48,420 nucleotides of DNA from Intoshia linei (lineage: Eukaryota > Orthonectida > Rhopaluridae): the NCBI GenBank assembly GCA_001642005.1, contig LWCA01000141.1:1-48420 (forward strand), in the 5' to 3' direction. Under the pieces are notes generated by a model. That model ran no database searches. It was given only the letters and a program-made list of their open reading frames with translations, and was not told the DNA's origin. Below, one piece after another: positions 10,606 through 23,096 of the stretch. The first letter of the stretch is position 1. Every line of letters begins with the position of its first letter. Both the position numbers and the translations under genes were made by a program.

Positions 10606-12186
10606 TATTATATATAAACTGTCAAATAGGGCTGTTTCATTAAAAAAATAAGGGTAATTTGTGATTTTGGCCCTGAAGATATAATTTTTTTAAATTTAAA
10701 TTTATGACAATGTTTATGATTTTAAAAGCCGTATCAGTGTATATATTTTTTGCTTTTAAAAACTATCCGAAAATTTATGTTTTATTATATTTTAAGACAT
10801 TTTTCATTTTTAAAATAATGTGTAATTTTGGGGTTTGACTATGAATGTAGTCGTTTTTGAGGCTCAGATTTACGACAATGTTAATGATTTTAAAATTTAA
10901 AAAAATGACCATATTAAATGCAAACATGACCATTAGAAAATTTATAATATTTATAAAAAGCGTGAATAGTAATTCAGGTAATATTCATAAATAACTTTAT
11001 GTTCATTCTGATTTCTTATTAAAATTTCATTCGGTCCGCGCCTGACCAAACCTTAATATTATGATTTACAAATTTATATATAATACCCTTGAGGTAAATG
11101 GGAATCATTGCCGGGTATACTTTTTCTATAAAAAAAAGTAGGACACTCTAATGACCATATCAACATCAAACATGACCTTCATTGTGCAAACATGACTGTA
11201 TCAATAGAAAACAGAAAAATAGAAAATATAAATAGAAACATCTATAAGTAAAGAATTTATCAAAATTAGTCATGGGACGATTCCGATTTTAAAAATTTTT
11301 AAAAAATCAATTATAATTGATCTAAAACTAATTACATAATTAATAGTTGGTCCTTTATAACTTAAAAAACACATTATTTATTTTTGAAAATAATTCGAAA
11401 AAAAATTGTAATAGAGAAATACAGTTTGATTGATTTTATCATTAGTAAATTATAGAGATGCAACTACAACGTGTAGTTTATGCAGTAATTCTTTTGTATA
11501 CTCAATAGACCAATCATATTTATTGTATATGTAGTGGTTGCTCTTCAGAAATCTCGAGAAATTTAAATATACAATTACTAGCTTGACAGTTTTCTACTAC
11601 GTAAACTCTATAGCTAGCTGTGCTGAAAAAGCATGTTTTAATTTTACTAACCAAATATTATATTTAACTTTGCATGAAATAAACATAATATTACTAATCA
11701 TTCTACTACTCAATTTTACATGTCCTTTAAATCAGGGCTTCCGTTTTTTAGAAAGTTCCAGTTATGTCAATTAAACTTTTTTCTGTAATTAAAATTTACC
11801 ATTACCCAAATGTTATCATAACATCACACGTACATTACATTTTAATGTCTAGTTCAATAAATAGAATTAATTAATTAATTAGGTAACTTTTACATAAAAA
11901 TAATTTTTTGAATGATTTATTAAAATTTTTTTATAGTTCTCAAAAAATCAGTTATTTTCAATGATCAAGATTTTTTTTCTTGTTGAATTTCATCAATTAT
12001 ACCCTATATTTGAGGAAGTTTATCTGGTAAGTTTTGCATGTAGTATTGATTTGAATTTTTCTTTTGAACAAAGATATGCATCATAATTTGTAACTGTATT
12101 TACCTTTTTGTTATGCTCATCATCTTCAGAATCAGATTCGCTTTTCTAGTTCAATTCTTTCAATTGTTTTAACATATCGACTTTAA
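10606..12186. repeat. Dispersed tandem-unit repeats (10620-10930) and unannotated AT-rich DNA
   Basis: From about 10620 to 10930 there are units containing GGTAATTTGTGATTTTGGCC and GTGTAATTTTGGGGTTTGAC, followed by a TTTATGATAATGTTTATGATTTTAAAA-type block (only its pattern is given here). Related units occur at 20760-21060, 29870-30170, 33520-33640, 38880-39000 and 45060-45290. The remaining sequence to 12186 has no convincing exon. Confidence 0.5.
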
Positions 12187-12940
12187 CTATAACTTTAACA
12201 TCAATATTTCATTTTGTACTTCTTTATTAACACTATTATGAATATCTAACTTTGCATTTTCCATTGATTTCAAGAAACAATTTTTGATGCATTTTATTGT
12301 TACATTAATCCAAGATTTATTAATCCACATAATGGAATTGTAACATGTAATTTTTTTACACCAATTTTCTTGTGAAACATCTGTGCTTGACGTTTCATAG
12401 CATAGTGATTTCATTGATAATTTTTTATAATTGTCCTTGAAAGAATAATATTATCCCCTGGTCTAATGGTTGAATGAGTGCAGTGGTATTTAGAGGAAAA
12501 TAAAATAGTTCGATATTACTCAATTCTATATCTTTCAGATGAATTACCAATGACATCCAAGCTTTTAAATTATATTCATATTTTACAGGTAGGTTACTCA
12601 TTATGATATTTTTGAAGCAACGTGGCTTTTTCGATTTTGCAATGACCAATGGCTGCAATTTTTCGCCTTTTATGCTAGCCGCAAGCAAAATGGTCATTCT
12701 CTCCTTTGAAAATTTTCCACTAGCTTTGTCTTCTGTACCATAAACAAATGTTTTGTTACTACTGCATTTATAAAATAGATCAGTTTCATCACAATTAAAG
12801 ATGTGAATTTTGTGTTGATCCAGTTTTAACTTGTATATTTCCGAAAAGTTTAAAATACTTTTTTTACTGACAGATCGCAATTCACCAACTATTTTGCGCG
12901 ATGAAATCATTGCGATGAGTAGAAGATTTATCTTCATCAA
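12187..12940 (-). pseudogene. Broken Tigger/pogo-type (jerky-like) DDE transposase
   Basis: A DNA transposon relic. Frame 12940-12425 reads NCDET.LFYK, SKERMTILLAASIKGEKL and PRCFKN. It then jumps from KAWM to NIELFYFPLNTTALIQPLDQGI and stops. These are the signature blocks of Tigger-like DDE_1 transposases (Tc1/mariner superfamily). A further frame, 12414-12187, carries the C-terminal block ending INVTIKCIKNCFLKSM, which corresponds to the conserved W-N...TI.NCFRKAGF region. About 40-50 residues holding the second catalytic Asp (the LDN.PAH block) are missing between KAWM and NIEL, and a stop separates the two frames. The N-terminal helix-turn-helix domain was not found. It cannot encode an active enzyme. 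Confidence 0.85.
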
Positions 12941-13575
12941 ATAATATAATTAGTTTCTTTTTGTCATTAGTTGTTGGATCAATTTATTTTTTTTCTTATA
13001 TTGGTGTTCATAATAAAACAATAAAAAAATGTAAATATCACGGTAAATGAACGATAAAAAATAAGATGATGAAATTAGATTTTGTGTTTTTCGAATTCTA
13101 AGATTATTTTAATTTAAAAAAATGGTAACTTGGGGGTTTTGACCTTATATGTTGACCGTAGTTTTTTACTTGTGTCTTTTAAATTAATTCATTATTTAGA
13201 TTGCATTTATTTAGGTTTTGAATTAATAAATTCCATAAATTGGTCATCAAAACCATAAAATTAGAGGCAATTAATGTTGGTGAAACCCAAAAAATATTTT
13301 TTATAATTGATAGTAGCAAAACTGACTTATAGATATGAAATATAAATAAAAGCATATAAATTTTTTTTAGGTTTGCTTTGAAAAATCATTAACGAATAAC
13401 AGGTTTTGCATAAGAATCATGAGAACTAATGTTTTTTTGAAAATTGTGAACAAATAACGGAATAAGCGAATAGTCGAAACAGCCAAATCTACCAAGCTCG
13501 AGGCCACCGAAAATAAAAATAGGCTCCTAACCAATCTGTTAACCAATCAATTTCACTATGGTAACGCAATCAATA
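12941..13575. other. Intergenic, no gene seen
   Basis: AT-rich sequence lying between the Tigger relic and the hAT-type element. It carries one TTGGGGGTTTTGACC-type tandem-unit fragment near 13132 and no exon-like frame. The left part could still belong to the decayed Tigger element, whose ends I could not define. Confidence 0.4.
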
Positions 13576-13583
13576 CTATAGAC

Positions 13584-14590
13584 CAGGGGTGCACAACCTT
13601 TCCACCAATTTTATTCACAATACTACTTTTCTCATTGATACTACGGCCGCAAAAATTTTACTTCGACAGTGAGAAAGTTTACTCTGGACCTAAATTTTAG
13701 GTCCAGTATAGTAGTAATTTTCTGGAAATTTTAATATCAGCAAGTTTTAATTAATAATTTTCAATTAAAATTAATCCTTAATTCACTCATATAAATTAAT
13801 ACCACATTTATCATTTATCTGAATCTGAATAAATAGCAATAGTAAGATTAATGGAGTGCTTCTCATGGGGGTTACTGGTCACCCCAATGGGTAAATACGA
13901 AAATTTAGAAGATTGTAGGCGAATCTACAATTTTCAACATATTTCATTGAATCATCCCATTTAATATAATTTTATGAGAAAAAACCAAGATTTTACGACC
14001 CCTTAAGGAAGAAATCCATTTTTACCAATATTTTTTTTAAAAATCTATTTTTACCAAAGTTTTAGAATAAAAACTACTCTATCTGATTCCAAAAGAAAAA
14101 ACCAAATTTTACCAACCCTTAAAGAAAAAAATCGATTTTACCAATATTTTTATGAAAAATCCCATTTTACGAATTTTTTAGATCAATAATTCATCTTACT
14201 GATTCCATAAGAAAAAACCTGATTTAAAAAAAATTTGAAAAATCTTCTTTTATTAATATTTCGGTAAATAATTAATAATAATTGGACAACAGAAAAAAGT
14301 CCGATTAAAAATCGATTTGTTGATATATTAGAGTGGAAGACATAAAAAAATGTAAATATTAATAATGACATAAAAAAGATATCAGTGACTGCCTTAATTT
14401 TGTGTGTTCTTCGCTAACATTTGAGAAACTGGGGCAAAGTCAAGAATGTAACTTTTTGATTAAAATGTTTTAAATAGATTTGAATAAAATCTCATTTCAA
14501 CTTTTCAATTTGAAGTAAAATGATATATTGCATTATGATCAGAGGTATTGCCCACGTATTGGCCGTACGGCCGCACGTTGTGCACCCCTG
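13584..14590. mobile_element. hAT-type MITE of 1007 bases with internal minisatellite
   Basis: Begins CAGGGGTGCACAACC and ends TTGTGCACCCCTG. It is bounded by perfect 8-bp duplications CTATAGAC at 13576-13583 and 14591-14598, so the insertion boundaries are exact. Subterminal CGGCCGC motifs lie on both sides. Inside, roughly 13980-14260 is an array of diverged units with alternating GATTTTACCAA and AGAAAAAACC motifs. A homologous array in reverse orientation lies at 28450-28760. No transposase frame is present. Confidence 0.9.
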
Positions 14591-14962
14591 CTATAGACTA
14601 TAGTATAGTTTGTAACGATTGGCATATAAGAACTCAGATAAGTTCATCTTAAATAAAAAGATGTCCAAATTTTGATTCAAATTTAGCCACGCAGAATACA
14701 ATTATATGACTATAACCACTCTGCTAGTTAGACATCACAAGTGAGTTATATTAAAAGTATATATTCGAATCTCAATTAGTATGATAGCAATATATCACTA
14801 CATAGTTGAACATTTTTTATTCATCTTCTCTTCATAAGACCAAAATTATAAAATTTGACATAAAATTAGATTTGATTAGATTATATTTAAGAAAATATAG
14901 TCATATTAGTAACAATATAGCAACATTAGAGTAAATATCGTTAACTATACTTCACTCTAGAG

Positions 14963-15294
14963 CAGGGGTGTCAGACTCAATTTGCTTGGAGGGCCAAACG
15001 TGAAAAAAAATTATTACGCGGGCCGCACAAAAAAATTTATACTCAAAAAATTATGTTAAAACTAACAGATTTAATTAATTTATAATAATTTTAATTCATA
15101 AAATGGAATAAGTGTATGAATAAAAATAATGTTAAAATTGTAATAATAAATAAATAAATCATGAAAAATAAATGAAAAAATTGTAAAATAAGAAATATGT
15201 GTAAAAAATTGTTATAAAAAATAAAAATTTTTATTATAACGCATATTCGCACATTCCATAATTGGCATAAAGTGTTCCATAATTGACACCCCTG
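14963..15294. mobile_element. Short hAT-type MITE, 332 bases
   Basis: Left end CAGGGGTGTCAGACTCAATT and right end, inverted, CAGGGGTGTCAATTATGG share a 10-12 bp terminal repeat. The flanks CTCTAGAG (14955-14962) and TTCTAGAG (15295-15302) match at seven of eight positions, as expected for an aged 8-bp target duplication. A GCGGGCCGCAC motif near the left end is common in this MITE type. Non-coding. Confidence 0.85.
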
Positions 15295-15367
15295 TTCTAG
15301 AGTCTAGAATGAATATATTATGTTAATTAATTTTCTACATGAAATATAATGTTTGGTATATAAGTTT

Positions 15368-15822
15368 CTATACCATTTACATTTTAATTTCGCCAAACTG
15401 AAATTCATTTTCGCATTATTGTTAAAAGTATTATTTATTGTCCTTATTAAACTTGAAGTTTTCTTTCAGATTTAGAAGCATTTTAAATTTTAAAGTGATT
15501 TAAAACTTACGTACATAAAATGGTAACTAAATTTGAGAAGTAGTTTTAAACTTTTATATTTTAAATGAATGCCGAGTAAGAGAATTGGCGAGTATGAGAG
15601 AGAAATGAAGAAATGAACTGCCATTCTTAAATTAAATTAAAGCACGAGAAATTATATTAACGATAAAAAATTAATAAATATTAAATAAAACGCCAAATAT
15701 AATAAAGATCAGAAAAGGGTAGGTTTCTTTGATGCGAAATTAAAAATCAGTTTGAAAAAAAAAAAATTCAGCTACACAAAAATGAACTTCAGTTTGGCGA
15801 AATTTAAATGTAAATGGTATAG
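15368..15822. mobile_element. Long-TIR MITE, TA-flanked (Tc1/mariner-like)
   Basis: An inverted repeat of about 48 bases brackets this 455-base segment. The left arm begins CTATACCATTTACATTT and continues TTCGCCAAACTGAA; the right arm is its near-perfect complement, ending AAATGTAAATGGTATAG. TA dinucleotides at both arm ends fit a Tc1/mariner target, although the exact boundary is uncertain by a few bases. The interior (15530-15770) has no coding frame. Confidence 0.7.
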
Positions 15823-18800
15823 TAGTAATCTATTGAAGTTACTGCTAGTACTTAATATCATTATCTCGTTGCAGAATTTATTTATAACTTCATTTTTATG
15901 AGCTATACCTACGATTACGTTATTATATTAATAAAAGAAATTTCGGAAACCCAAAAACTGGTTGTCACCCCTGGAGTGCCGGTATCAGGTTAAGAATCTA
16001 CATAATCTATAATTTACATTACTTTTTTCATAAAAACGTAAAATATGTTAAACTTAACTTAATTTAAAATGGAGAGATTGACATAATATTGTTCATGTAG
16101 TCCAGGCATTCTCAACCCTTTTCACTGTAGACCCCTACAATGATATTAAAAAAACTTGTGAAAAAACCTGATTATAAAATATATTGTATCGTAACTTACG
16201 ATTTATTTAAAAATCACACTTTTTAATACAGTTTTTCAAGAGTGATGCTGTATCACTGATGCAGTATCGAAAATTTCATTTTGCGAAATTAATTTCTATA
16301 GAGTCAAAAATATACCATAAAAACATAAGATTAAATAAGTAAATTTGATAAACCAACAACTAAAAATTCCACGGATGCTTTTTTTTAAACTTTTAAAAAA
16401 CTCAATGATTCAATGTTTATTCCTAATGAAGTTGTCATTTAATAAATTTTTTTTCGAATTTGTTAAAATAGGATATGAGGATTCGAACAGAGAAATTATC
16501 CCCATTGATCATTAACCATATAAAATTAAATTTTTAAATTAATGTACATAATGATGTATTACTTAGTGATAATAATATATTAATTTGTTTGAGAGTGGTA
16601 GAAATCAAAATCATTTCTGTTATTTATTTTTTAATACATTTTAGAGATAAAATCTTTTAAATTTAAAAAATAAATAATTGAAGAAATATATTCTTCATTC
16701 ATCTTATAATTCTTTATTAGTAACTTTATTGAGTCGTTTTTTAATTCTTGACCCAGATATTTGAGTCAATACTTTTTAACCAAATATAAAGAAATAAATG
16801 TAAGTATAATAAAGTCACATTCTTGTATATCAAACTTTTGATTCAATATTATATGATTTCGTTTATGAAAAGTTTGTATATACCAATATACTTTAAATTC
16901 TACAGAATTTTAACCATTTAATTTTTTTTTTAGTGGATATAATCATTTAGCCCTTTAAGGAATGCATTACACATATACATGTAAATTTATTTTCACGAAA
17001 TTTATTCATTAAACATATACATGTAAATTTAATTTTACGAAATTACGATACACCAATATATCTACGTTTACCTGGAATAAAGTTCATTTCTAATTTATTA
17101 ATACACTACAATACAATAAACCCTACTCAATATACACGATTTTGTATAAAACTTAATACATTTTATCAAATTGTTTGCAAATCCTATTTTTTTAATTTTT
17201 TTATAAAATGTTATTTTATCAACACGGGGACCATTGCTCCCGGAATAAGGCATGGAAATATTATTAGATTTATTTTGAAAAATTATTTGCCAATAACGGA
17301 GGTTTTATATAAAAATCAAAAGAAGGATAGTTTTTGTGATTGAATAATGGAATCGGTAAAAACACACTAAAATTGATTCAATTCCCTTTGAAATTAAACC
17401 AATTAAAGACTCTAGTTCAAAAAATGCTAATGTGAAATAGTACGAAGAATGTTAATTATGCCATAAATGGCATATCATTACACTTATTGTTGAATAGCGA
17501 AATTTACAGATAATAAAAAATAGTAATTTTGTATATACATGTTGGTTTTATTTAATCCTTCCTTACATCCAATTCAATGGGAGTGAGATATAAGAGTTTG
17601 TGTGTTTGCAATCAGAAATTATTACATTAAGAGTTTTGCATTTTCCAAACACAAAATGAAATTTAATTTCAATCTTCAATGTCAAAATATTACCAGTTTA
17701 CCATTCGTTATTTTGCAAATTATTTTATTGAAATAGAAATTATTGAAATAGCCCTAGTTAAATACTCATATAATTTACCTCAAACGGAAAATTTAAAATT
17801 CAAAATTTAAAACAAAAATATGATAAATTAAAAAACTCTCAACATGTGTTCATAACGCGGTATATAAAAAACATTTTGCACATATATAATAATACATATA
17901 TAATGATTAATAATAATCTTAAATTGTACATTAATCCAATTTTGAATTTTCCGTGTCAAGTCTAAAGAAATATCATTTATTAAAATAAAAAATTAATAAA
18001 AATATTTATTAAGCATGTATAAATGAATGGTTAAAAATATCACTATAATAAAATTAATAATAAATTGAAAGTACATTTTAGTATTATATCCAATGAGTTG
18101 TAGATGTAAATTAAATTAAAATTTACTTTATATAAAAATAGAGAAAAATTGCAATATTGTTTGTTATTAGTTTCATTAAAATAGCTAACATGTGAGAGTT
18201 TTGATAGATTTTACAAGACTCATTTACAAATATATACCAGTAATAAGCTAACATTTATTGACAGTTGAAATTTATTTGTAAAAATTAAACGGTGTCTTTA
18301 ATTTTCTTAATTAATAAAATGTAAAAATATCATGTTTTTTTTCAAATGTTTTTTTAAATTATTTGTACATTGTCAATCTATTCATTCAACGATAATTTAT
18401 AATTTACAATGTACATTTGTAAATTTATATAAAAACAGTTTAAAATAATTAAAAATTACAAAATGATAGTTTTTATAGATATTAATACAATCGTTTTTTA
18501 AAAACTTTTTAATTTACAATTCTAGTTTTTAACATCATTCAACCTTAAAAATATGTTTAATGCGACTTTGAATAAAATTATGTGAGGTTTACATATTGAC
18601 CAAATTATAATGTAAATATTTAAAATTATATCAAATACAATTTATGGCATACATCCAAAATCAAGTAACAAAACTGTAAATTAGTATTTAAGTATCTGCA
18701 TCTGTATTTTAGCATTTCAATTTTCATTCAATTTTTCATTTTTCGTCAATATAATACGTGTTGTATTAACAATATAAAATATATAATGTAGAATATCAAA

Positions 18801-21285
18801 ATATAACCATTAGGATTTATTTGGTTAATACATGTGTATTACACATCGTGTATGCTGAAAATCACCGTATGGGTGTAACTATATTGTACACTGCTCCGAA
18901 TTGCATAAAAAGTAGAATTATACATTTGATAATTTATGTCAAGATAAAAGTATGCTCCACGAGAATTTTAAACGTTAAAATATTATATACTTGTATTTAA
19001 TCAATTAAACTGTTTATACAAAAACATTCTAATTTAAACAGCTTCGCGATTATAAACACACAATAGAATATGGTTATTTCAAAATACTTAGTATAACTGG
19101 GTGATCAGAGAGGGTGTAGGTACGGTAAGTAAATCAGGTGTAAGCAAGGATTGTGCAACGATGAATAGATTTTTAAAAAGGAACACATGCGTATGATAAT
19201 ATAGCCGCTATATGACACTACAATTTGTTTGCGAAAATTTGTTTTGAGGGACCTAATTTTCATTTTCGGGTGGTCTCGAGCGGGCAAATCATTTTAATTA
19301 TCTGTTATGCAACTGTTATAAAAAAATAAAGGTACATAAAATTTACTTAACCGAATACGATTTTATGGTCACTTCTATGAAAAGTATGGTTTAGTGTTTT
19401 TGGTTAATTTACCATATAGGGGTGTAAATTTAATTTTTTAAAATATATATTGAGTTGTAAGGACAGTTGCATTCCATTGAAAACTATATTATTATATTAT
19501 TGTATTAATATTAATATGTTATATTTTTAATTATATATTAATAATTTATAATTTACATATATTGTACATTAAACTTCGTAAAAATCACAATAATGAAGAC
19601 AAAAATTAATTTAAAAAAGTAAATTGTACACCCGAATACGGTAAAGGAATCAAAGAAATTGAATAAGTACAAACGATAGTTAAATTAATATTACATTACA
19701 TTTAGCAAATTAAAGTTACTTTTAATTTTTCATTAATATTTTTGTATGATAATTACAAAATGGTGTGAGCAACTCGAATAGTATTTTTTTTTAAAATAAA
19801 TAACATAATTATATTGATTGTAACTATTTGCAGAAAAAAAATTCTGGGATGCGCTTGAAATTCATAAACATTGTTTTAAATCTCAACCTCAGAACTTACT
19901 CATTTTTTTACTTTGACCTTTTTTTAAAATGAAAAAAATCCTAAAATTTTATAAAACATTATGGCTGATACAGTTATATCCAGTTAGTTCACTCAAAGAA
20001 TTTCAATGTGACAAAGTAATACCTTTACAATCAAAAAAACATTTTAGTATTCATTTTTCATTTTATTAAAAATTTAAAATAATTAACGCTCCTACAATTA
20101 AAGAAAGAAAAGATTTTTCTGATATAGCCTATGTAATGGTTTCCATAACCACCATTAACAAAATAAATGAATATTAACATTTGCTACTGATACAAATTTA
20201 ATATCACTAATTCATCTAATTTAGAATAATCTCATTTTCAAGTAAATAACTATATTTAATTATTTAACTTAATGTATAGATTATTTATTAAACATTACAG
20301 CCTATTTCAGTTGATATAAATATAAATTTTTAACTTAAGAAATCTACGCATTCCTGGTGAAAAATAATTTTTAATATATTATCAACCAATATTTTTCAAA
20401 TTTTTGGATTAAAATTAAAAATCAAAATGTAAATATTTATTCTACAATTAAAAAAAATGGTTTTGAATGTATACACATTTGAAATACATATATAACGGTT
20501 TCAATGTCATAAATTGATTCCTTCTGATTTTTTATCATTGCTATGTTATTTTAGTTTGAAACTAATGATAAATTTACTATAGTTTATAATTCAAAAAATT
20601 TTTAAGTTTACAATCAAATGCAGTATAACTTTGTTACTATCATATTGAATTAATTTTATTGAGATTAATTTCAATGTTGAAAACATTCACCCGCAATATG
20701 TTTTGAATGTGGAAATGGGTGTCTTAACGTGATACAACTGTACCATCTGTATTTTTTTTAAATTATAGGATTGTTTTCATTTAAAAAAAAAAATGGCAAT
20801 GTGGGGTTTTGATCGTGAAAATTATTTTTTTTGAGGTTTCCATTTATGATAATGTTTATCATTTTAAAAACTATCCAAGAATTTATGTTTAAAAAAATTT
20901 TAGGACATATTTCATTTTTAAAACACAGGGTAATTTAGGATTTTGGTTATGTAGTATGCGTTTCTGAGGCTGAGATTAACGAAAGTGTTAATGCTTTTAA
21001 AATGCGTTCCAGAATGTATGTTTTATTACATTTTTGGGTTAATTTTGGGCTGATTTTTTTAAACAAAAGGGAAAATTGGGTTTTTGACCCTGAAGGACTT
21101 AAATTCTGAAACTGAAAAATGGATAAAAATATATCTTGGGAAAAACAGTATTAGAAATTGCGTTATTTTCAATAAATGGTTATACAGATACAGACATTCA
21201 TTTTTATATAAGTAAAGGAAGTAGTGGTCACTTTTAAAACTAAAATAAATGTACAATGTACATTACTATAATTATTTTTTTGGGA
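15823..21285. other. Repeat-rich intergenic DNA without recognised genes
   Basis: A possible truncated hAT end, CAGGCATTCTCAACC, begins at about 16104. A duplicated stretch containing ACATATACATGTAAATTTA occurs at about 16970 and 17016. The R1 family right end is at 19190-19290. Helitron-like interior blocks in reverse orientation lie at about 20290-20430, and tandem-unit repeats at 19850-20040 and 20760-21060. Short open frames here are isolated, composition-driven and lack splice or family support. Confidence 0.5.
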
Positions 21286-21560
21286 AGTATTTTATTTATC
21301 AGTATTTTAATAAAAAATTTTAAGTATTTTCAACAAAAATTGTCAGTATAAATATTAAAATGTCAATAATAAAATTATTTTGTCATATTCAATTACATAT
21401 TTCTCAGTATATACTGTATAGTCAAGGATATACTGAGTGTATATTAAAAGTACTGACAAAATAATTTTTTTTACTGCCATTCCAATTTAAATACTGACAA
21501 TTAATTATTTATACTGACACCTAAAATACTGACACTTTACTGATTAAAATATTGACGCTA
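21286..21560. repeat. Imperfect foldback built from CAGTAT/ATACTGAC motifs
   Basis: The left half carries TTGTCAGTATAAAT and AAATTATTTTGTCA. The right half carries TGACAAAATAATTTT and ATTTATACTGACA. The two halves fold onto each other around a centre near 21413, where CTCAGTATATAC faces GATATACTGAG. This makes a hairpin of roughly 250 bases. It may be a foldback MITE; no target duplication was identified. Confidence 0.55.
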
Positions 21561-21625
21561 TAAATACAAGCCATATAATTTTGTTATAGCATCTAAATTA
21601 TAGTTCACTTTTTGAGTTTCTACTG

Positions 21626-21958
21626 CAGTGCTTTCTAACCATTTTTGGTTGGCGACACATATTTCAATATCAAAAAATTTCGCGACACACCAATCAAAAA
21701 AATAAACGATTGATTAATAAATATACAAAATATAATGTAGTTGAACCAATTTTTTTCTAATAATAATCTGAAAATAAGCTATGTAAAATTTATCATCATC
21801 ACTAAAAATATCTTTGATTTGCATTTTTACGTCTTATAATTGTATTGTCTGCTAATGGAATTTAAAAAAAAATTAAATAAAATTTTAAGTTTGGCGATAC
21901 ATTTGGAAATCATTGGCGACACACAAAAGTGTCACGACACACCGGTTGGAAAGCACTG
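21626..21958. mobile_element. hAT-type MITE, 333 bases
   Basis: Left end CAGTGCTTTCTAACC and right end (inverted) CAGTGCTTTCCAACC are a typical hAT terminal repeat. TTCTACTG occurs at 21618-21625 directly before the element and at 21960-21967, one base after it. This is an 8-bp duplication with a single extra A at the right. GGCGACACA motifs lie inside both ends. No frame. Confidence 0.85.
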
Positions 21959-22766
21959 ATTCTACTGTATTATAAGATTGTATTGTATTTATTCTAGTAA
22001 ATCAAAAATATTTAAATATTATGACACTAAATTGAGTTAAATTTAAAAATTTTTTAAACGGACATAAAAGTAATTTTGAAAAGAGTAACGATTTTATAAA
22101 ATAAAATAAAATGACAAACATACTGGTAATTTTAATATTAGTTGAAGTTTTTTAGATCCTTTTCGACTGATACAAGATTTATGAACTTGAATTACCAAAT
22201 GATAAATTGAAGATTACAAATTTAAAAAACTGTATATATGAAAACATATGTAATAAATTGTAGAATAAATTTATGGCATAGACAGTGAAACTGCACAAGT
22301 TTTGGACATATAACATATTTAATTTGGAACATATTTTAAAAAGTTTAAAATGTAAATATTAAAATTAACGTTTTGAAGTAAATTTAAAAATTTAATTAAA
22401 ATTGTGAATAAATATGCTATTTATGTTATCTTAAAAAAAAGTAGAATATATGTTACATTAAAGTTGTAATGTAATGTAATTTACAACAGATTTTTCTTAC
22501 CGCGGAGTCGCGTGATTTTATTCAAAATTTTAAGTAATTTTAACAAAAATCTATATTATTATGATTATTATTATTTATTTATGTTTATTATTATGGAAAT
22601 TATATTATAATATCGCTTGAATTATCATTCAATCAGATGGTACTTAAATTATTTTATTTTCTATTGAAAATATTTTTATAAACATGGTAAACTGGTTAAA
22701 TATAAAACCTTTTATTTCTTTTCTTCTTATCACACCAAAAATCAAAAAAATAGATCTGATGGAATA

Positions 22767-22916
22767 ATGAAATCAAGAAAACGTACATATAATAATGCTT
22801 TTTTAAAATACGGGTTCACATTTGAAATAAATAATTAACATAAACCAGTTTGTTTCTTTTGTGGTTTATGAAAGTTTGAAACCTGCCAAATTAAAAATGC
22901 ACCTTAAAAAACATTG
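22767..22916 (+). pseudogene. Relic of a ZBED/hAT-type transposase N-terminus
   Basis: The start ATGAAATCAAGAAAACGTAC reads MKSRKRTYNNAFLKYGFTF, the opening typical of domesticated and free ZBED (FAM200/ZBED5-type) hAT proteins. After a stop, another frame gives CFF.CGL-like residues, and a third gives ESLKPAKLKMHLKKH, the BED-finger block normally reading KP.KLKRHL..KH. Frameshifts and stops break it within 50 codons, and the catalytic domain is not recognisable downstream. It is a dead fragment of a longer insertion. Confidence 0.65.
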
Positions 22917-23068
22917 AGTTTAAAATAGTGACACTTCATGGAAAGAAGAAATGCGGTAACATAAACCTGACATTATTAAAACTAAACATTGAATAGTCGA
23001 TTATTTACACGTCTATTTGCAGATATGGGTTCCAACTATCAAAATGTATTACTTCACACCAGGGATTG

Positions 23069-23096
23069 AAAATAATTGATTGCAATCAATTATTTT
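23069..23096. repeat. 28-bp perfect palindrome
   Basis: The sequence is self-complementary over 14 bases on each side of a centre between 23082 and 23083 (ATTGATTG facing CAATCAAT in the core). It begins a few bases after CAGGGATTGAAA, a possible hAT-like terminus. Function unknown. Confidence 0.6.

Noticed and set aside
11538-11774. 78-codon plus-strand open frame
   Set aside because: Begins at a non-ATG codon, is hydrophobic and composition-driven, and has no family motif or splice-consistent neighbours.
19105-19287. 60-codon minus-strand frame
   Set aside because: Overlaps repeat family R1; no coding signature.
21059-21256. 65-codon minus-strand frame
   Set aside because: Phe/Tyr/Leu-rich chance frame in tandem-unit repeat sequence.
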